The notes under the pieces: generated by a model
The model's database searches: none
Told to the model about the DNA's origin: nothing
What the model saw: the letters and a program-made list of their open reading frames with translations, nothing else
NCBI GenBank assembly: GCA_041752735.1
Contig: JBGSVW010000041.1
Location: 1 to 15,434 of the forward strand
Source of the DNA: UBA1422 sp041752735
GTDB taxonomy: Bacteria; Bacillota; Clostridia; Peptostreptococcales; Anaerovoracaceae
Length of the DNA: 15,434 nt
Reading direction: 5' to 3'
Program-made: the position numbers and the translations under genes
Shown: positions 1 to 6,271 of the stretch, one piece after another
Numbering within the stretch: position 1 is the stretch's first letter
Layout: each line of letters starts with the position of its first letter

Positions 1-470
1 TCTCTGATTTCCATTTCAACCAGTTCCAATAACTCTTCGTCATCTACCATGTCACATTTGTTCAGGAAGATGATGATGTAAGGTACGCCTACCTGTCCGG
101 CAAGCAGGATATGTTCTCTGGTCTGAGGCATGGGGCCATCGGTTGCTGCTACAACCAGGATTGCGCCATCCATCTGGGCTGCGCCTGTGATCATGTTCTT
201 TACATAGTCAGCATGTCCCGGGCAGTCAACGTGAGCGTAATGTCTGTTGGGCGTCTCATACTCAACGTGTGCCGTTGCGATGGTGATTCCTCTTTCTCGC
301 TCTTCCGGTGCTTTGTCGATTTCGTCAAATGCTACCGAACTACCAAGTCCGTATCTGTCGTGCAGGGTCTTGGTGATGGCCGCTGTCAAGGTGGTCTTGC
401 CATGGTCTACGTGACCGATGGTGCCGATGTTGATATGCGGCTTATTTCTTTCGAATTTTTGCTTTGCCAT
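1..470 (-). CDS. tuf: Elongation factor Tu, N-terminal part (runs off the window)
   Basis: EF-Tu is the GTPase that carries aminoacyl-tRNA to the ribosomal A site. About 156 residues are present, beginning MAKQKFERNKPHINIGTIGH. The P-loop GHVDHGKT lies at about residues 19-26. The switch I segment (RERGITIATAHVEY), the DCPGH motif of switch II and the NKCD guanine-specificity motif follow in normal order, so most of the G domain is visible. The start is ATG at 468-470, with AGGAGG (481-486) ten bases upstream. The gene lies 39 bp after a tRNA-Thr gene, and both sit behind one strong promoter, so a tRNA-tuf co-transcript is likely. The C-terminal part lies beyond base 1. Identity is certain; whether the genome has a second tuf copy cannot be seen. 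Confidence 0.97.
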   Translation of the reverse strand, partial: MAKQKFERNKPHINIGTIGHVDHGKTTLTAAITKTLHDRYGLGSSVAFDEIDKAPEERERGITIATAHVEYETPNRHYAHVDCPGHADYVKNMITGAAQMDGAILVVAATDGPMPQTREHILLAGQVGVPYIIIFLNKCDMVDDEELLELVEMEIR

Positions 471-509
471 TTCTAAATTTCCTCCTATAAAAATGAACGT
501 TGTTTATTT

Positions 510-586
510 TGGAGCTGTTGAGCAGGCTTGAACTGCCGAACCTCTTCCTTACCAAGGAAGTGCTCTACCTACTGAGCTACAACAGC
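510..586 (-). tRNA. tRNA-Thr, anticodon GGU
   Basis: A cloverleaf can be folded by eye. The acceptor stem GCTGTTG/CAACAGC is fully paired, and the D arm is GCTC/GAGC. The anticodon stem CTTCC/GGAAG encloses the loop TTGGTAA (anticodon GGT). The T arm GGCAG/CTGCT (one G-U pair) has the loop TTCAAGC. The discriminator is T and CCA is encoded. The variable loop appears to be six bases (AGGTTC) rather than the usual five, which makes the gene 77 nt with CCA. It lies just downstream of a consensus promoter and just upstream of tuf. Confidence 0.95.
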
Positions 587-601
587 GCATTAACAAACGT
601 T

Positions 602-630
602 ATGATACTATATTTCAATAGCGCTGTCAA
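602..630 (-). promoter_or_regulatory. Strong sigma-A-type promoter for tRNA-Thr and tuf
   Basis: On the minus strand, TTGACA (625-630) is followed by exactly 17 bp and then TATCAT (602-607). This is a perfect -35 and a 5/6 -10. Transcription would start near 595, about nine bases before the mature 5' end of the tRNA. No terminator was seen between the tRNA and tuf. Confidence 0.8.
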
Positions 631-645
631 CGATTCTTCTTGACG

Positions 646-673
646 AAAGTCCTCATAATGGGAGACTTTTTTT
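646..673 (+). terminator. Hairpin followed by T7 on the plus strand (terminator-like, opposite to all genes)
   Basis: AAAGTC (646-651) can pair with GACTTT (664-669), and partial pairing continues inward. A run of seven T residues (667-673) overlaps and follows the 3' arm on the plus strand. Read that way it looks like an intrinsic terminator. On the minus strand, where all the genes lie, the hairpin is preceded by A residues and not followed by T, so it is not a classical terminator for sigH. Its function is unknown. Confidence 0.35.
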
Positions 674-721
674 GAGTCCACTTCATCGAATCATACCACC
701 GGAATACTGCTTATGGACTCA
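673..721. repeat. Inverted repeat spanning the sigH stop codon
   Basis: On the minus strand, TGAGTCCA (721-714) is matched by TGGACTCA (680-673), giving an 8-bp stem with a 33-base loop. The first TGA is the sigH stop codon, so the stem starts at the last codon. The next hairpin (646-669) reuses the same AGTC/GACT core. No T tract follows on the minus strand. It may be a 3' mRNA end structure; it may also be chance. Confidence 0.4.
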
Positions 722-1327
722 ATCGGCCAATGATGCCAGAATTTTTTTCTTTGCCCGTTCCATAGCGTTATAAATCGCCTTGGCAGATTTGCCAAGTTCC
801 AGGGCAATGCTAGCATAGGATTTGCCCTGCATATACAGACTCCAGACTTTGAGTTCCAGGGGGCTGAATAGTTTTTCTTCATTTCGATTGATGTGTTCAA
901 TGAGTTCTTCTAGGATAACCATGGCTTCAGGATCGATGATGTCACCGGAAGAAATAATGTCTTCCAGCGCCTGGTTCGATTCCGTCTCTATGGGTTGATG
1001 CAATGAAATCGAAGTGTTCAAGGGTGCATGTTTCTTACGATTGGCAGCCTTAATAGCAGATAAAATTTGACGGTTGATACACAGTTCCGCGAAGCTGGCA
1101 AACGAGGCTTCCCGATTGAAATGATATCCACGGATTGCCTTCAAAAGTCCAATGGTCCCTTCCTGAACCACATCATCATCTTCAGCACCCATGATAAAGT
1201 AGGAGTGTTTTTTGCCTTTTACCACACCCATATACTTCCGTATTAAGTATTCCAGCGCTTCCTGATCATCAGCTTGTGCGAGTCTCACCAGCTGTTCATC
1301 AGAAAGCAAATCCAAGTTATTTGCCAT
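719..1327 (-). CDS. sigH: RNA polymerase sigma-H factor (Spo0H type)
   Basis: This is an alternative sigma factor which in Bacillus and Clostridia drives the transition-phase and early sporulation regulon. The 202-residue protein has the family's normal length. Region 2 includes EDDDVVQEGTIGLLKAIRGY (about 49-68). The -10 recognition helix SFASFAELCINRQI (75-88) is almost the sequence expected of SigH, and NRKKHAPLN follows. The C-terminal helix-turn-helix (about 157-196) contains LYMQGKSYASIALELGKSAK. The ATG start overlaps the end of rlmB by 11 bp and has AAGG/AGGG just upstream, so translation is probably coupled to rlmB. Its place after rlmB is the classical locus; a yacP homologue, present between them in Bacillus, is absent here. 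Confidence 0.95.
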   Translation of the reverse strand: MANNLDLLSDEQLVRLAQADDQEALEYLIRKYMGVVKGKKHSYFIMGAEDDDVVQEGTIGLLKAIRGYHFNREASFASFAELCINRQILSAIKAANRKKHAPLNTSISLHQPIETESNQALEDIISSGDIIDPEAMVILEELIEHINRNEEKLFSPLELKVWSLYMQGKSYASIALELGKSAKAIYNAMERAKKKILASLAD

Positions 1328-2246
1328 CCCTTTGCCTTCTTACTTCGTAAAGTACCACCGCAGCCGCATTGGATGCATTTAAGGATCCAATTTGACCTTT
1401 CATTGGAATTGAAATCGCAAAATCGCATTTTTCTTTTACAAGCTTGCCAATACCATTGCCTTCCCCACCGACGACAATGGCAATAGATCCCTTTAAATTG
1501 GCTTCGTAAAGAGTGTCCCCGTACATGTCGCACGCGGCAATCCATACACCATGGGTCTTAAGTTTCTCAATGGTTTGCACAATGTTCGCTACCCTTGCAC
1601 AACGCATGTATTCAATGGCGCCGGCTGATGTTTTGGATACCACTTCGGTAATACCAGCTGCTCTTCTTTTTGGAATCACAACACCATGTGCACCGGCGCA
1701 CTCTGCAGTACGAATAATCGCACCAAGATTGTGTGGATCCTCAATGCCATCAAGAATAATGATAAATGGGTCTTCATTTCGGCTAGCCGCATAAGCAAGA
1801 ATCTCTTCTATTTCTACATTGGGTGCTGCCGATACACTGGCCACAACTCCTTGATGATTTTCACCGTCAGCAGCCCGGTCCAGCGTTACTTTATCGCTGA
1901 AATGAATTGGAATCTTTTTGTCGGATGCCATGGCAATGATTTTTTTGATTGAGCCTTCTCCGGTTCCCGAAACCAGTATCTTTTCGATTTCTCTGTCGGC
2001 CTTAAGCGCTTCTATTACCGCATTCCTACCAATGATAATTCCAAGATTCTCGGATTTAGGTTCCTCTCTGCGCTCGGATTTATTTTCAGTCTTTGGCTCT
2101 TCTCTACGTTCAGGCTTGAATGAGGGTTTGAACTCAGATTTTCCCTCTGGCTTTCCTTTGGGTTTAAAATCAGGCTTTCGCGCGGACTTCCCTTTGGATG
2201 TAAACTCAGCTTTGCCCTTAGGCTTATTTTCTACTGTATTTTTCAA
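1317..2246 (-). CDS. rlmB: 23S rRNA (guanosine-2'-O)-methyltransferase RlmB, TrmH/SpoU family, with long charged N-terminal tail
   Basis: This S-adenosylmethionine-dependent enzyme 2'-O-methylates a guanosine of 23S rRNA (G2251 in E. coli). Residues about 68-140 are the substrate-binding domain (IIGRNAVIEAL). The knotted SPOUT catalytic domain follows: motif 1 NLGAIIRTAE (173-182, with Asn173 and Arg179), motif 2 VVGGEGNG (258-265) and motif 3 IPMKGQIGSLNASNAA (280-295). Residues 1-67 are a low-complexity Lys/Glu/Pro/Ser tail containing a near-duplicate, ERREEPKTEN then ERREEPKSEN, which makes the protein longer than the roughly 245 residues usual for RlmB. The start appears to be TTG (2244-2246), with AAGGAG 12 bases upstream, overlapping folA by 23 bp. 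No upstream in-frame start exists before the SD. Identity is firm; the start is moderately sure. Confidence 0.92.
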   Translation of the reverse strand: MKNTVENKPKGKAEFTSKGKSARKPDFKPKGKPEGKSEFKPSFKPERREEPKTENKSERREEPKSENLGIIIGRNAVIEALKADREIEKILVSGTGEGSIKKIIAMASDKKIPIHFSDKVTLDRAADGENHQGVVASVSAAPNVEIEEILAYAASRNEDPFIIILDGIEDPHNLGAIIRTAECAGAHGVVIPKRRAAGITEVVSKTSAGAIEYMRCARVANIVQTIEKLKTHGVWIAACDMYGDTLYEANLKGSIAIVVGGEGNGIGKLVKEKCDFAISIPMKGQIGSLNASNAAAVVLYEVRRQRDGK

Positions 2247-2712
2247 AACGGTATTGTACTCCTTTTTCTTCTATCATGTCGCTCTGCCATGTTTTGGCAA
2301 AACCATCGGATTGGTCCAGGTTTGGAAAGTGCTTGTCTGCATCATAGCTTCCTTGAATGCGAGTGACATAGACATCGTCACAGTAAGGCAAAAACATTTC
2401 ATAGATGCAAGCACCACCAACAACGAAGATGTCTTCTCCATCCATGGTGGAAATTTCGTCAAACAAATCATCCAAATCTAAACAAATGGAACAGTTGTCC
2501 CTTTCAAAATCCTGGTTTTCAGTAAGCACAATATTCTTCCTGCCGGGTAATGGCTTGCCACCGGGGAAAGATTCAAGGGTTTTTCTGCCCACAATTATGG
2601 TCTTACCAAGTGTTTTTTCTTTGAAATATTTCAGGTCTCCGGGCAAGTGAACCAGCAAATGGCCATCTTTCCCAATGCCCCAATTTTTGTCAACGACCAC
2701 GATGGCTTTCAT
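2224..2712 (-). CDS. folA: Dihydrofolate reductase
   Basis: DHFR reduces dihydrofolate to tetrahydrofolate with NADPH in the cytoplasm. The 162 residues match the family length. Visible motifs are WGIGKDGHL (11-19), the catalytic acidic residue Asp26 in LPGDLKYFK, the NADPH-binding GRKTLESFPG (42-51) and the FVVGGACIYEMFLP segment (96-109) with the paired glycines. The ATG start (2710-2712) has AAGGGGA upstream. It follows thyA by 18 bp; ThyA produces dihydrofolate while making dTMP, so the pair forms a self-contained thymidylate cycle. Its end overlaps the start of rlmB. The symbol dfrA is equally used for this family. Confidence 0.95.
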   Translation of the reverse strand: MKAIVVVDKNWGIGKDGHLLVHLPGDLKYFKEKTLGKTIIVGRKTLESFPGGKPLPGRKNIVLTENQDFERDNCSICLDLDDLFDEISTMDGEDIFVVGGACIYEMFLPYCDDVYVTRIQGSYDADKHFPNLDQSDGFAKTWQSDMIEEKGVQYRFEKYSRK

Positions 2713-2730
2713 TAGCTTCCCCTTCCCGGC

Positions 2731-3561
2731 CTATACTGCGATAGGAATATTGCATATCTGCGGATTTTTTTTGTAGTCTTCAATGACCATGTCATCGACG
2801 GTGAAATCATAGAAGTTGGTTATTTTAGGGTTCAAATGGAAACGTGGCGCAGGATAGGCAGCTCTTTCTATCATTTCTTTGATAATCGGCACATGGCGAT
2901 CATATATATGGGCGTCTGCAATCACGTGAATCAATTCGCCTGGTACCAAACCTGATACTTGGGCGAACATATGGACCAATACCGCATACTGCACAACATT
3001 CCAGTTGTTTGCAGCCAAAATGTCCTGAGATCGTTGGTTGAGAATTGCATTAAGCCGGTTGCCTGTAACGTTGAATGTCATGCTATAGGCACACGGTTCC
3101 AGTCCCATTTCCATGATATCGTCAAATTTGTATATATTCGTAAGAATCCTTCTGGAATATGGGGTATGCGAAAGCTGCCATAGGACATTATCCACCTGAT
3201 CCATCTCCCCATGTGGAAATTTGTACTTGATTCCCAACTGATATCCGTATGCCTTGCCAATAGATCCGCTCTGATCAGCCCATTGATCCCAAATTCTGCT
3301 GTTTAACTGATTTGTATCGTTGGATTTTTTTTGCCAAATCCAAAGAAGTTCATCCACCGCGGAACGTATGGCCGTTGGCCTTAGCGTTAAGGCGGGGAAC
3401 TCCTCCTGCAAGTCGTAGCGATTTAAGATACCAAATTTTTTAATTGTATGGGCAGGTGTGCCGTCTTCCCATTTTGCGCGTACAGTTTGCCCTTCGGAAG
3501 ATTCACCTTCATCCAGAATGCTTTTGCACATTGTTATAAATAGTTGATCCGCTTTTGACAT
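2731..3561 (-). CDS. thyA: Thymidylate synthase, ThyA family, divergent active site
   Basis: ThyA methylates dUMP to dTMP using methylene-tetrahydrofolate. The ATG at 3559-3561 (MSKADQLFITM) is chosen because GGGGTGA lies just before it; an open frame continues 30 codons further but overlaps the preceding gene and looks non-coding. The result is 276 residues, near the family norm. Family landmarks are RPTAIRSAVDELLWIWQ (61-77), GKAYGYQLG (102-110), the nucleophile in EPCAYSMTF (Cys157), the dUMP-binding RSQD (177-180), Asn188 in NNWNVVQYAVL, DAHIYDRH (216-223) and the typical C-terminal end NIPIAV. Cys157 is followed by Ala, where classical enzymes have a PCH motif, and the neighbouring loops also differ. 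It is probably a functional but divergent ThyA. It is followed closely by folA. Confidence 0.9.
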   Translation of the reverse strand: MSKADQLFITMCKSILDEGESSEGQTVRAKWEDGTPAHTIKKFGILNRYDLQEEFPALTLRPTAIRSAVDELLWIWQKKSNDTNQLNSRIWDQWADQSGSIGKAYGYQLGIKYKFPHGEMDQVDNVLWQLSHTPYSRRILTNIYKFDDIMEMGLEPCAYSMTFNVTGNRLNAILNQRSQDILAANNWNVVQYAVLVHMFAQVSGLVPGELIHVIADAHIYDRHVPIIKEMIERAAYPAPRFHLNPKITNFYDFTVDDMVIEDYKKNPQICNIPIAV

Positions 3562-3566
3562 TTCTA

Positions 3567-3767
3567 TCACCCCAACACAACATATTTGACGATAAGTCCG
3601 ACAACACCAAGCAGAATGATGATTAGTAAAACCTTTTCGCTTGTGCTCCATTCTTTATGGCTCTCTTGCCGCTCACTATTTTCTTTTTCAACTGCCCTGT
3701 TGGACAGGTAATAATCTCCTATCATATCCCGAGCGCGATTTCTGACCTTCTTGTCTTTTTTTGTCAT
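3567..3767 (-). CDS. Small single-span membrane protein of unknown function (66 aa)
   Basis: I do not recognise a family. Residues 1-45 are hydrophilic and highly charged (starting MTKKDKKVRNRARDMIGDYY). One hydrophobic helix spans about residues 46-64 (VLLIIILLGVVGLIVKYVV), with only two residues after it, so this is a tail-anchored-like or C-terminally anchored protein, probably with a cytoplasmic basic N-terminus. The ATG overlaps the mrnC stop as ATGA and has AAAGG about eight bases upstream. Its own TGA lies inside the thyA ribosome-binding region. This tight coupling to both neighbours, and the sensible hydropathy, argue that it is a real gene. Its function is unknown. Confidence 0.75.
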   Translation of the reverse strand: MTKKDKKVRNRARDMIGDYYLSNRAVEKENSERQESHKEWSTSEKVLLIIILLGVVGLIVKYVVLG

Positions 3768-4153
3768 GATGTAACCTTTCCATCTATTTCTGCTACTGCC
3801 CGTGTCATGATTTCTTCAATCCGTTCGTTTTGATCCGTAAGGAATAGGTATCCGATTAAAGCCTCCATCGCGGTGGCCAGCTTATACGAAACCGGATCTG
3901 CGTTTCTAGGCTTTGTGACGCTTTTGCGATTACGTGCTCTGCGTATCAAGTCCTGTTCTTCAGGCGTAAGCATATCCATGATTTTTTTTATGGCATAAGC
4001 CTGGCTTTCTGCTCTGACATATTTAACGGTTTCCCTATGCAAATGATCAGCGGCTGCCCAACCTCTTGTCACCATAAGTTTGCGGACAAAAATCTCATAA
4101 ACGCCATCACCGATATAAGCCAATGCGGTTGTATTGATTGATTCTGTTTTCAT
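3764..4153 (-). CDS. mrnC: Mini-ribonuclease III
   Basis: Mini-III is a dimeric RNase III catalytic domain without a double-stranded RNA-binding domain; in Bacillus it matures 23S rRNA ends. The 129-residue length fits. The catalytic signature ALAYIGDGVYE (10-20) carries Asp16, and the second acidic motif ATAMEALIGYLFL (93-105) carries Glu97. The basic segment RRARNRKSVTKPRNADP (71-87) is characteristic of the family. The ATG overlaps the cysS stop (ATGA), with only a weak purine-rich sequence upstream, so it is probably translated by coupling. It lies directly after cysS as in most Firmicutes. Confidence 0.95.
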   Translation of the reverse strand: MKTESINTTALAYIGDGVYEIFVRKLMVTRGWAAADHLHRETVKYVRAESQAYAIKKIMDMLTPEEQDLIRRARNRKSVTKPRNADPVSYKLATAMEALIGYLFLTDQNERIEEIMTRAVAEIDGKVTS

Positions 4154-5547
4154 TCTTTTACGATTTGCACACCCTGTGGTGTGTCTTTTAAGGTAATGCC
4201 CCGTTCCTTCAACAAATCTCTGATTTGATCAGACCTGGCGAAATCCTTGTTTGCTCGCGCAATCTGTCTTTCATCAATCAGCTTTTGAATTTCATCATCC
4301 ACGGACTCATCGGCCGAATGCTGCAACAAACCAAGTATATTGCAAAGTTCCATTAAACGAACTAACGCTTTTTCGGCATAACCGCTTCCGGCACCTTCTT
4401 TGACAGATGTATTTATTGCGGTAATCATTTCAAAAATAGCAGATACTCCATCAGCGGTATTCAAATCATCTTCCATTGCTTGAATAAACTGGTCTTTAAA
4501 CGGGGTAAGCGCTTCCAGTTGCTTGCTTTCTTCGTTGCTTAACACCTTGGGATTTGTTCTGATGAGATGTTCCAATGTGTCTTTGGCTGTCTGTATTCTG
4601 GCCAGTCCGCTTTTGGCTTGTTCCATCAGCTCATCATTGAAGTTGATAGGGCTTCTGTAATGGCCGGACAGCAAGAAAAACCGGATAACTTCTCCGCTAT
4701 AGGATTCTAAGATATCGCGAACGGTAAAAAAGTTGCCTTTTGATTTGGACATTTTTTCGTTATTGATGGTAATATATCCATTATGCATCCAATAATTGGC
4801 GAAAGGTTTCCCATTATGCGCCTCTGATTGTGCTATTTCATTTTCATGATGTGGGAAAGTCAAATCCTGGCCACCGGCGTGTATGTCGATGGTATCCCCC
4901 AGATATCTTCTGGCCATGGTGGAACACTCTATATGCCAACCGGGCCTGCCCATCCCCCAGGGTGATGCCCACGCAATTTCACTTTCTTCTTTTCTGGCTT
5001 TCCATAATGCAAAATCCAAAGGATCCGTTTTCTTTTCTTCTACCATGACTCTGGCGCCACATTCCAGTTCTTCAATGTTCTGTCTTGAAAGTTTCCCATA
5101 ATCCGAAAAAGCTCTGGCACTGAAGTATACGTCGCCATTCACCTCATAGGCAAATCCTTTTTCGATGAGTTCCGCAACAAATCGAATGATATCATCCATA
5201 TTTTCTGTGACTTTGGGATGAACATCCGCCGGTCTCACGTTTAATGCTGCAGCATCCTTGAAATATTCACTGATATATTTTTCGCTGACTTCTCCCGCCG
5301 GAAGACCTTCTTCCTTTGCTTTGTTGATGATCTTGTCATCAACATCAGTAAAGTTTTGTACAAAGGTTACATGAACACCCCGATATTCCAAATACCGCCT
5401 TAATGTATCAAATACGACAAATGGTCTGGCATTGCCGATATGGAAAAAATTGTACACCGTGGGTCCGCAGACATATATCTTGATTTCGTCCTTTTTGATG
5501 GGGACTAATTCTTCTTTTTTTCTGGTTAAGGTGTTATAAACTCTCAT
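4150..5547 (-). CDS. cysS: Cysteinyl-tRNA synthetase
   Basis: This class I synthetase charges tRNA-Cys with cysteine. The 465-residue protein has the standard length and order. The zinc/substrate residue Cys27 is in YVCGPTVYN, and the HIGH-like motif HIGN is at 36-39. GWHIECS holds Cys208, and HAGGQDLTFPHHENE (223-237) supplies the zinc-binding histidine. KMSKS is at 265-269, followed by the DALR anticodon-binding region to the C-terminus. The ATG start lies inside the end of cysE (14-bp overlap) with GAGG upstream. The cysE-cysS-mrnC order is conserved, linking cysteine synthesis to its use. Confidence 0.97.
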   Translation of the reverse strand: MRVYNTLTRKKEELVPIKKDEIKIYVCGPTVYNFFHIGNARPFVVFDTLRRYLEYRGVHVTFVQNFTDVDDKIINKAKEEGLPAGEVSEKYISEYFKDAAALNVRPADVHPKVTENMDDIIRFVAELIEKGFAYEVNGDVYFSARAFSDYGKLSRQNIEELECGARVMVEEKKTDPLDFALWKARKEESEIAWASPWGMGRPGWHIECSTMARRYLGDTIDIHAGGQDLTFPHHENEIAQSEAHNGKPFANYWMHNGYITINNEKMSKSKGNFFTVRDILESYSGEVIRFFLLSGHYRSPINFNDELMEQAKSGLARIQTAKDTLEHLIRTNPKVLSNEESKQLEALTPFKDQFIQAMEDDLNTADGVSAIFEMITAINTSVKEGAGSGYAEKALVRLMELCNILGLLQHSADESVDDEIQKLIDERQIARANKDFARSDQIRDLLKERGITLKDTPQGVQIVKE

Positions 5548-6196
5548 TGGATTCTTCCTCTATTTCTATGTCTTTGACTCTGTTTTCAAGCATAACAATA
5601 CGTCTTCTGAGACATTCCAGTTCGACAGCTATTGGGTCTGGCATGTCCACCTGACTGGATTGATCGGTTCGTTGGCCTGCACGTTTTACGATGGTTCCCG
5701 GTATACCTACAACAGTACACCCATCGGGTACTTCTTTGAGAACCACGGAACCGGCACCGATTTTAACATCATTACCTACTCGAAACGGTCCTAAGACTTT
5801 TGCGCCTGAACTAATTACAACCCGGTCTCCGATGGTAGGATGTCTCTTGCCAATGTCCTTTCCTGTTCCGCCTAAGGTAACACCTTGGAAAATGGTGACA
5901 TCATCCCCGATTTCGCTGGTTTCTCCGATGACTACCGCCATGCCATGGTCAATGAAAAAACGGTGTCCGACAGTAGCGCCAGGATGTATTTCGATGCCCG
6001 TCAAAAAACGGCAGGTCTGCGACATTAATCTGGCCAACAACTTCCAATTGTGGCGATATAAAAAATGTGCGGGGATATGCCAGATTCTTGCCCATATCCC
6101 AGGATAGCAGAGCAGTACTTCCAAAGCGTTCCTTGCTGCAGGATCCTTATCAAGCACTGCGTCAATATCTTCTTTAATTGTTCTGAAGAATCCCAT
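5534..6196 (-). CDS. cysE: Serine O-acetyltransferase
   Basis: The enzyme transfers acetyl from acetyl-CoA to L-serine, the first step of cysteine biosynthesis. The N-terminal helical part covers about residues 1-65. A left-handed beta-helix of hexapeptide repeats runs from about 66 to 170: IEIHPGATVGHRFFIDHG with catalytic Asp83/His84, then GVTLGGTGK...RHPTIGD with His119, then KVLGPFRVGNDVKIGAGSVV. After the usual end (GIPGTIVKRAG) comes an acidic, probably coiled-coil tail (about 188-220, AVELECLRRRIVMLENRVKD). The total of 220 residues is typical of the short Gram-positive enzymes. The ATG has AAGGAG seven bases upstream. It is the first gene of the cysE-to-sigH operon. Confidence 0.96.
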   Translation of the reverse strand: MGFFRTIKEDIDAVLDKDPAARNALEVLLCYPGIWARIWHIPAHFLYRHNWKLLARLMSQTCRFLTGIEIHPGATVGHRFFIDHGMAVVIGETSEIGDDVTIFQGVTLGGTGKDIGKRHPTIGDRVVISSGAKVLGPFRVGNDVKIGAGSVVLKEVPDGCTVVGIPGTIVKRAGQRTDQSSQVDMPDPIAVELECLRRRIVMLENRVKDIEIEEESNESL

Positions 6197-6217
6197 ATTT
6201 TTCTCCTTGAATTAAGA

Positions 6218-6240
6218 TGAGACGGGGAAAACCCGTCTCA
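6218..6240 (-). terminator. Hairpin between the PHP gene and cysE: terminator and/or 5' leader stem-loop
   Basis: TGAGACGGG (minus strand) is perfectly complementary to CCCGTCTCA, a 9-bp GC-rich stem with a five-base loop. On the minus strand it is followed by TCTTAATT, only a weak T tract. It lies 24 bp after the PHP-gene stop and 21 bp before cysE, so it is well placed to end the upstream operon. A promoter at 6243-6271 would start transcription inside its first arm, so the cysE mRNA may begin with part of this stem. Confidence 0.65.
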
Positions 6241-6242
6241 AT

Positions 6243-6271
6243 ATTATACCCTATTGCATTCGGTTAATCAA
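6243..6271 (-). promoter_or_regulatory. cysE: Sigma-A-type promoter of the cysE-cysS-...-sigH operon
   Basis: On the minus strand, TTGATT (6266-6271), a 17-bp spacer and TATAAT (6243-6248) give a 4/6 -35 and a perfect -10. The -35 overlaps the last codons of the PHP gene. The predicted start, about 6236-6238, falls inside the 5' arm of the hairpin at 6218-6240. No T-box leader, common before cys genes in Firmicutes, fits in the 67-bp gap. Confidence 0.7.

Noticed and set aside
111..476. Plus-strand open frame of 121 codons opposite tuf
   Set aside because: It is the antisense shadow of the highly conserved EF-Tu gene, with no recognisable protein features or matching start signal.
646..673. 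Intrinsic terminator of sigH
   Set aside because: The T run lies on the plus strand; in the minus-strand transcript it is an A run before the hairpin, so it does not fit as a sigH terminator.
1918..2481. Plus-strand open frame of 187 codons opposite rlmB and folA
   Set aside because: It crosses two firmly identified minus-strand genes; its repetitive Ser/Leu/Gly/Phe composition is the complement of the RlmB charged tail.
3562..3651. 30-codon upstream extension of thyA
   Set aside because: It overlaps the 66-residue membrane protein gene, has odd Cys/His-rich composition unlike ThyA, and the downstream ATG has a better SD.
6197..6263. T-box leader for the cys operon
   Set aside because: The gap is too short and has no T-box consensus; only the promoter and a simple hairpin are seen.
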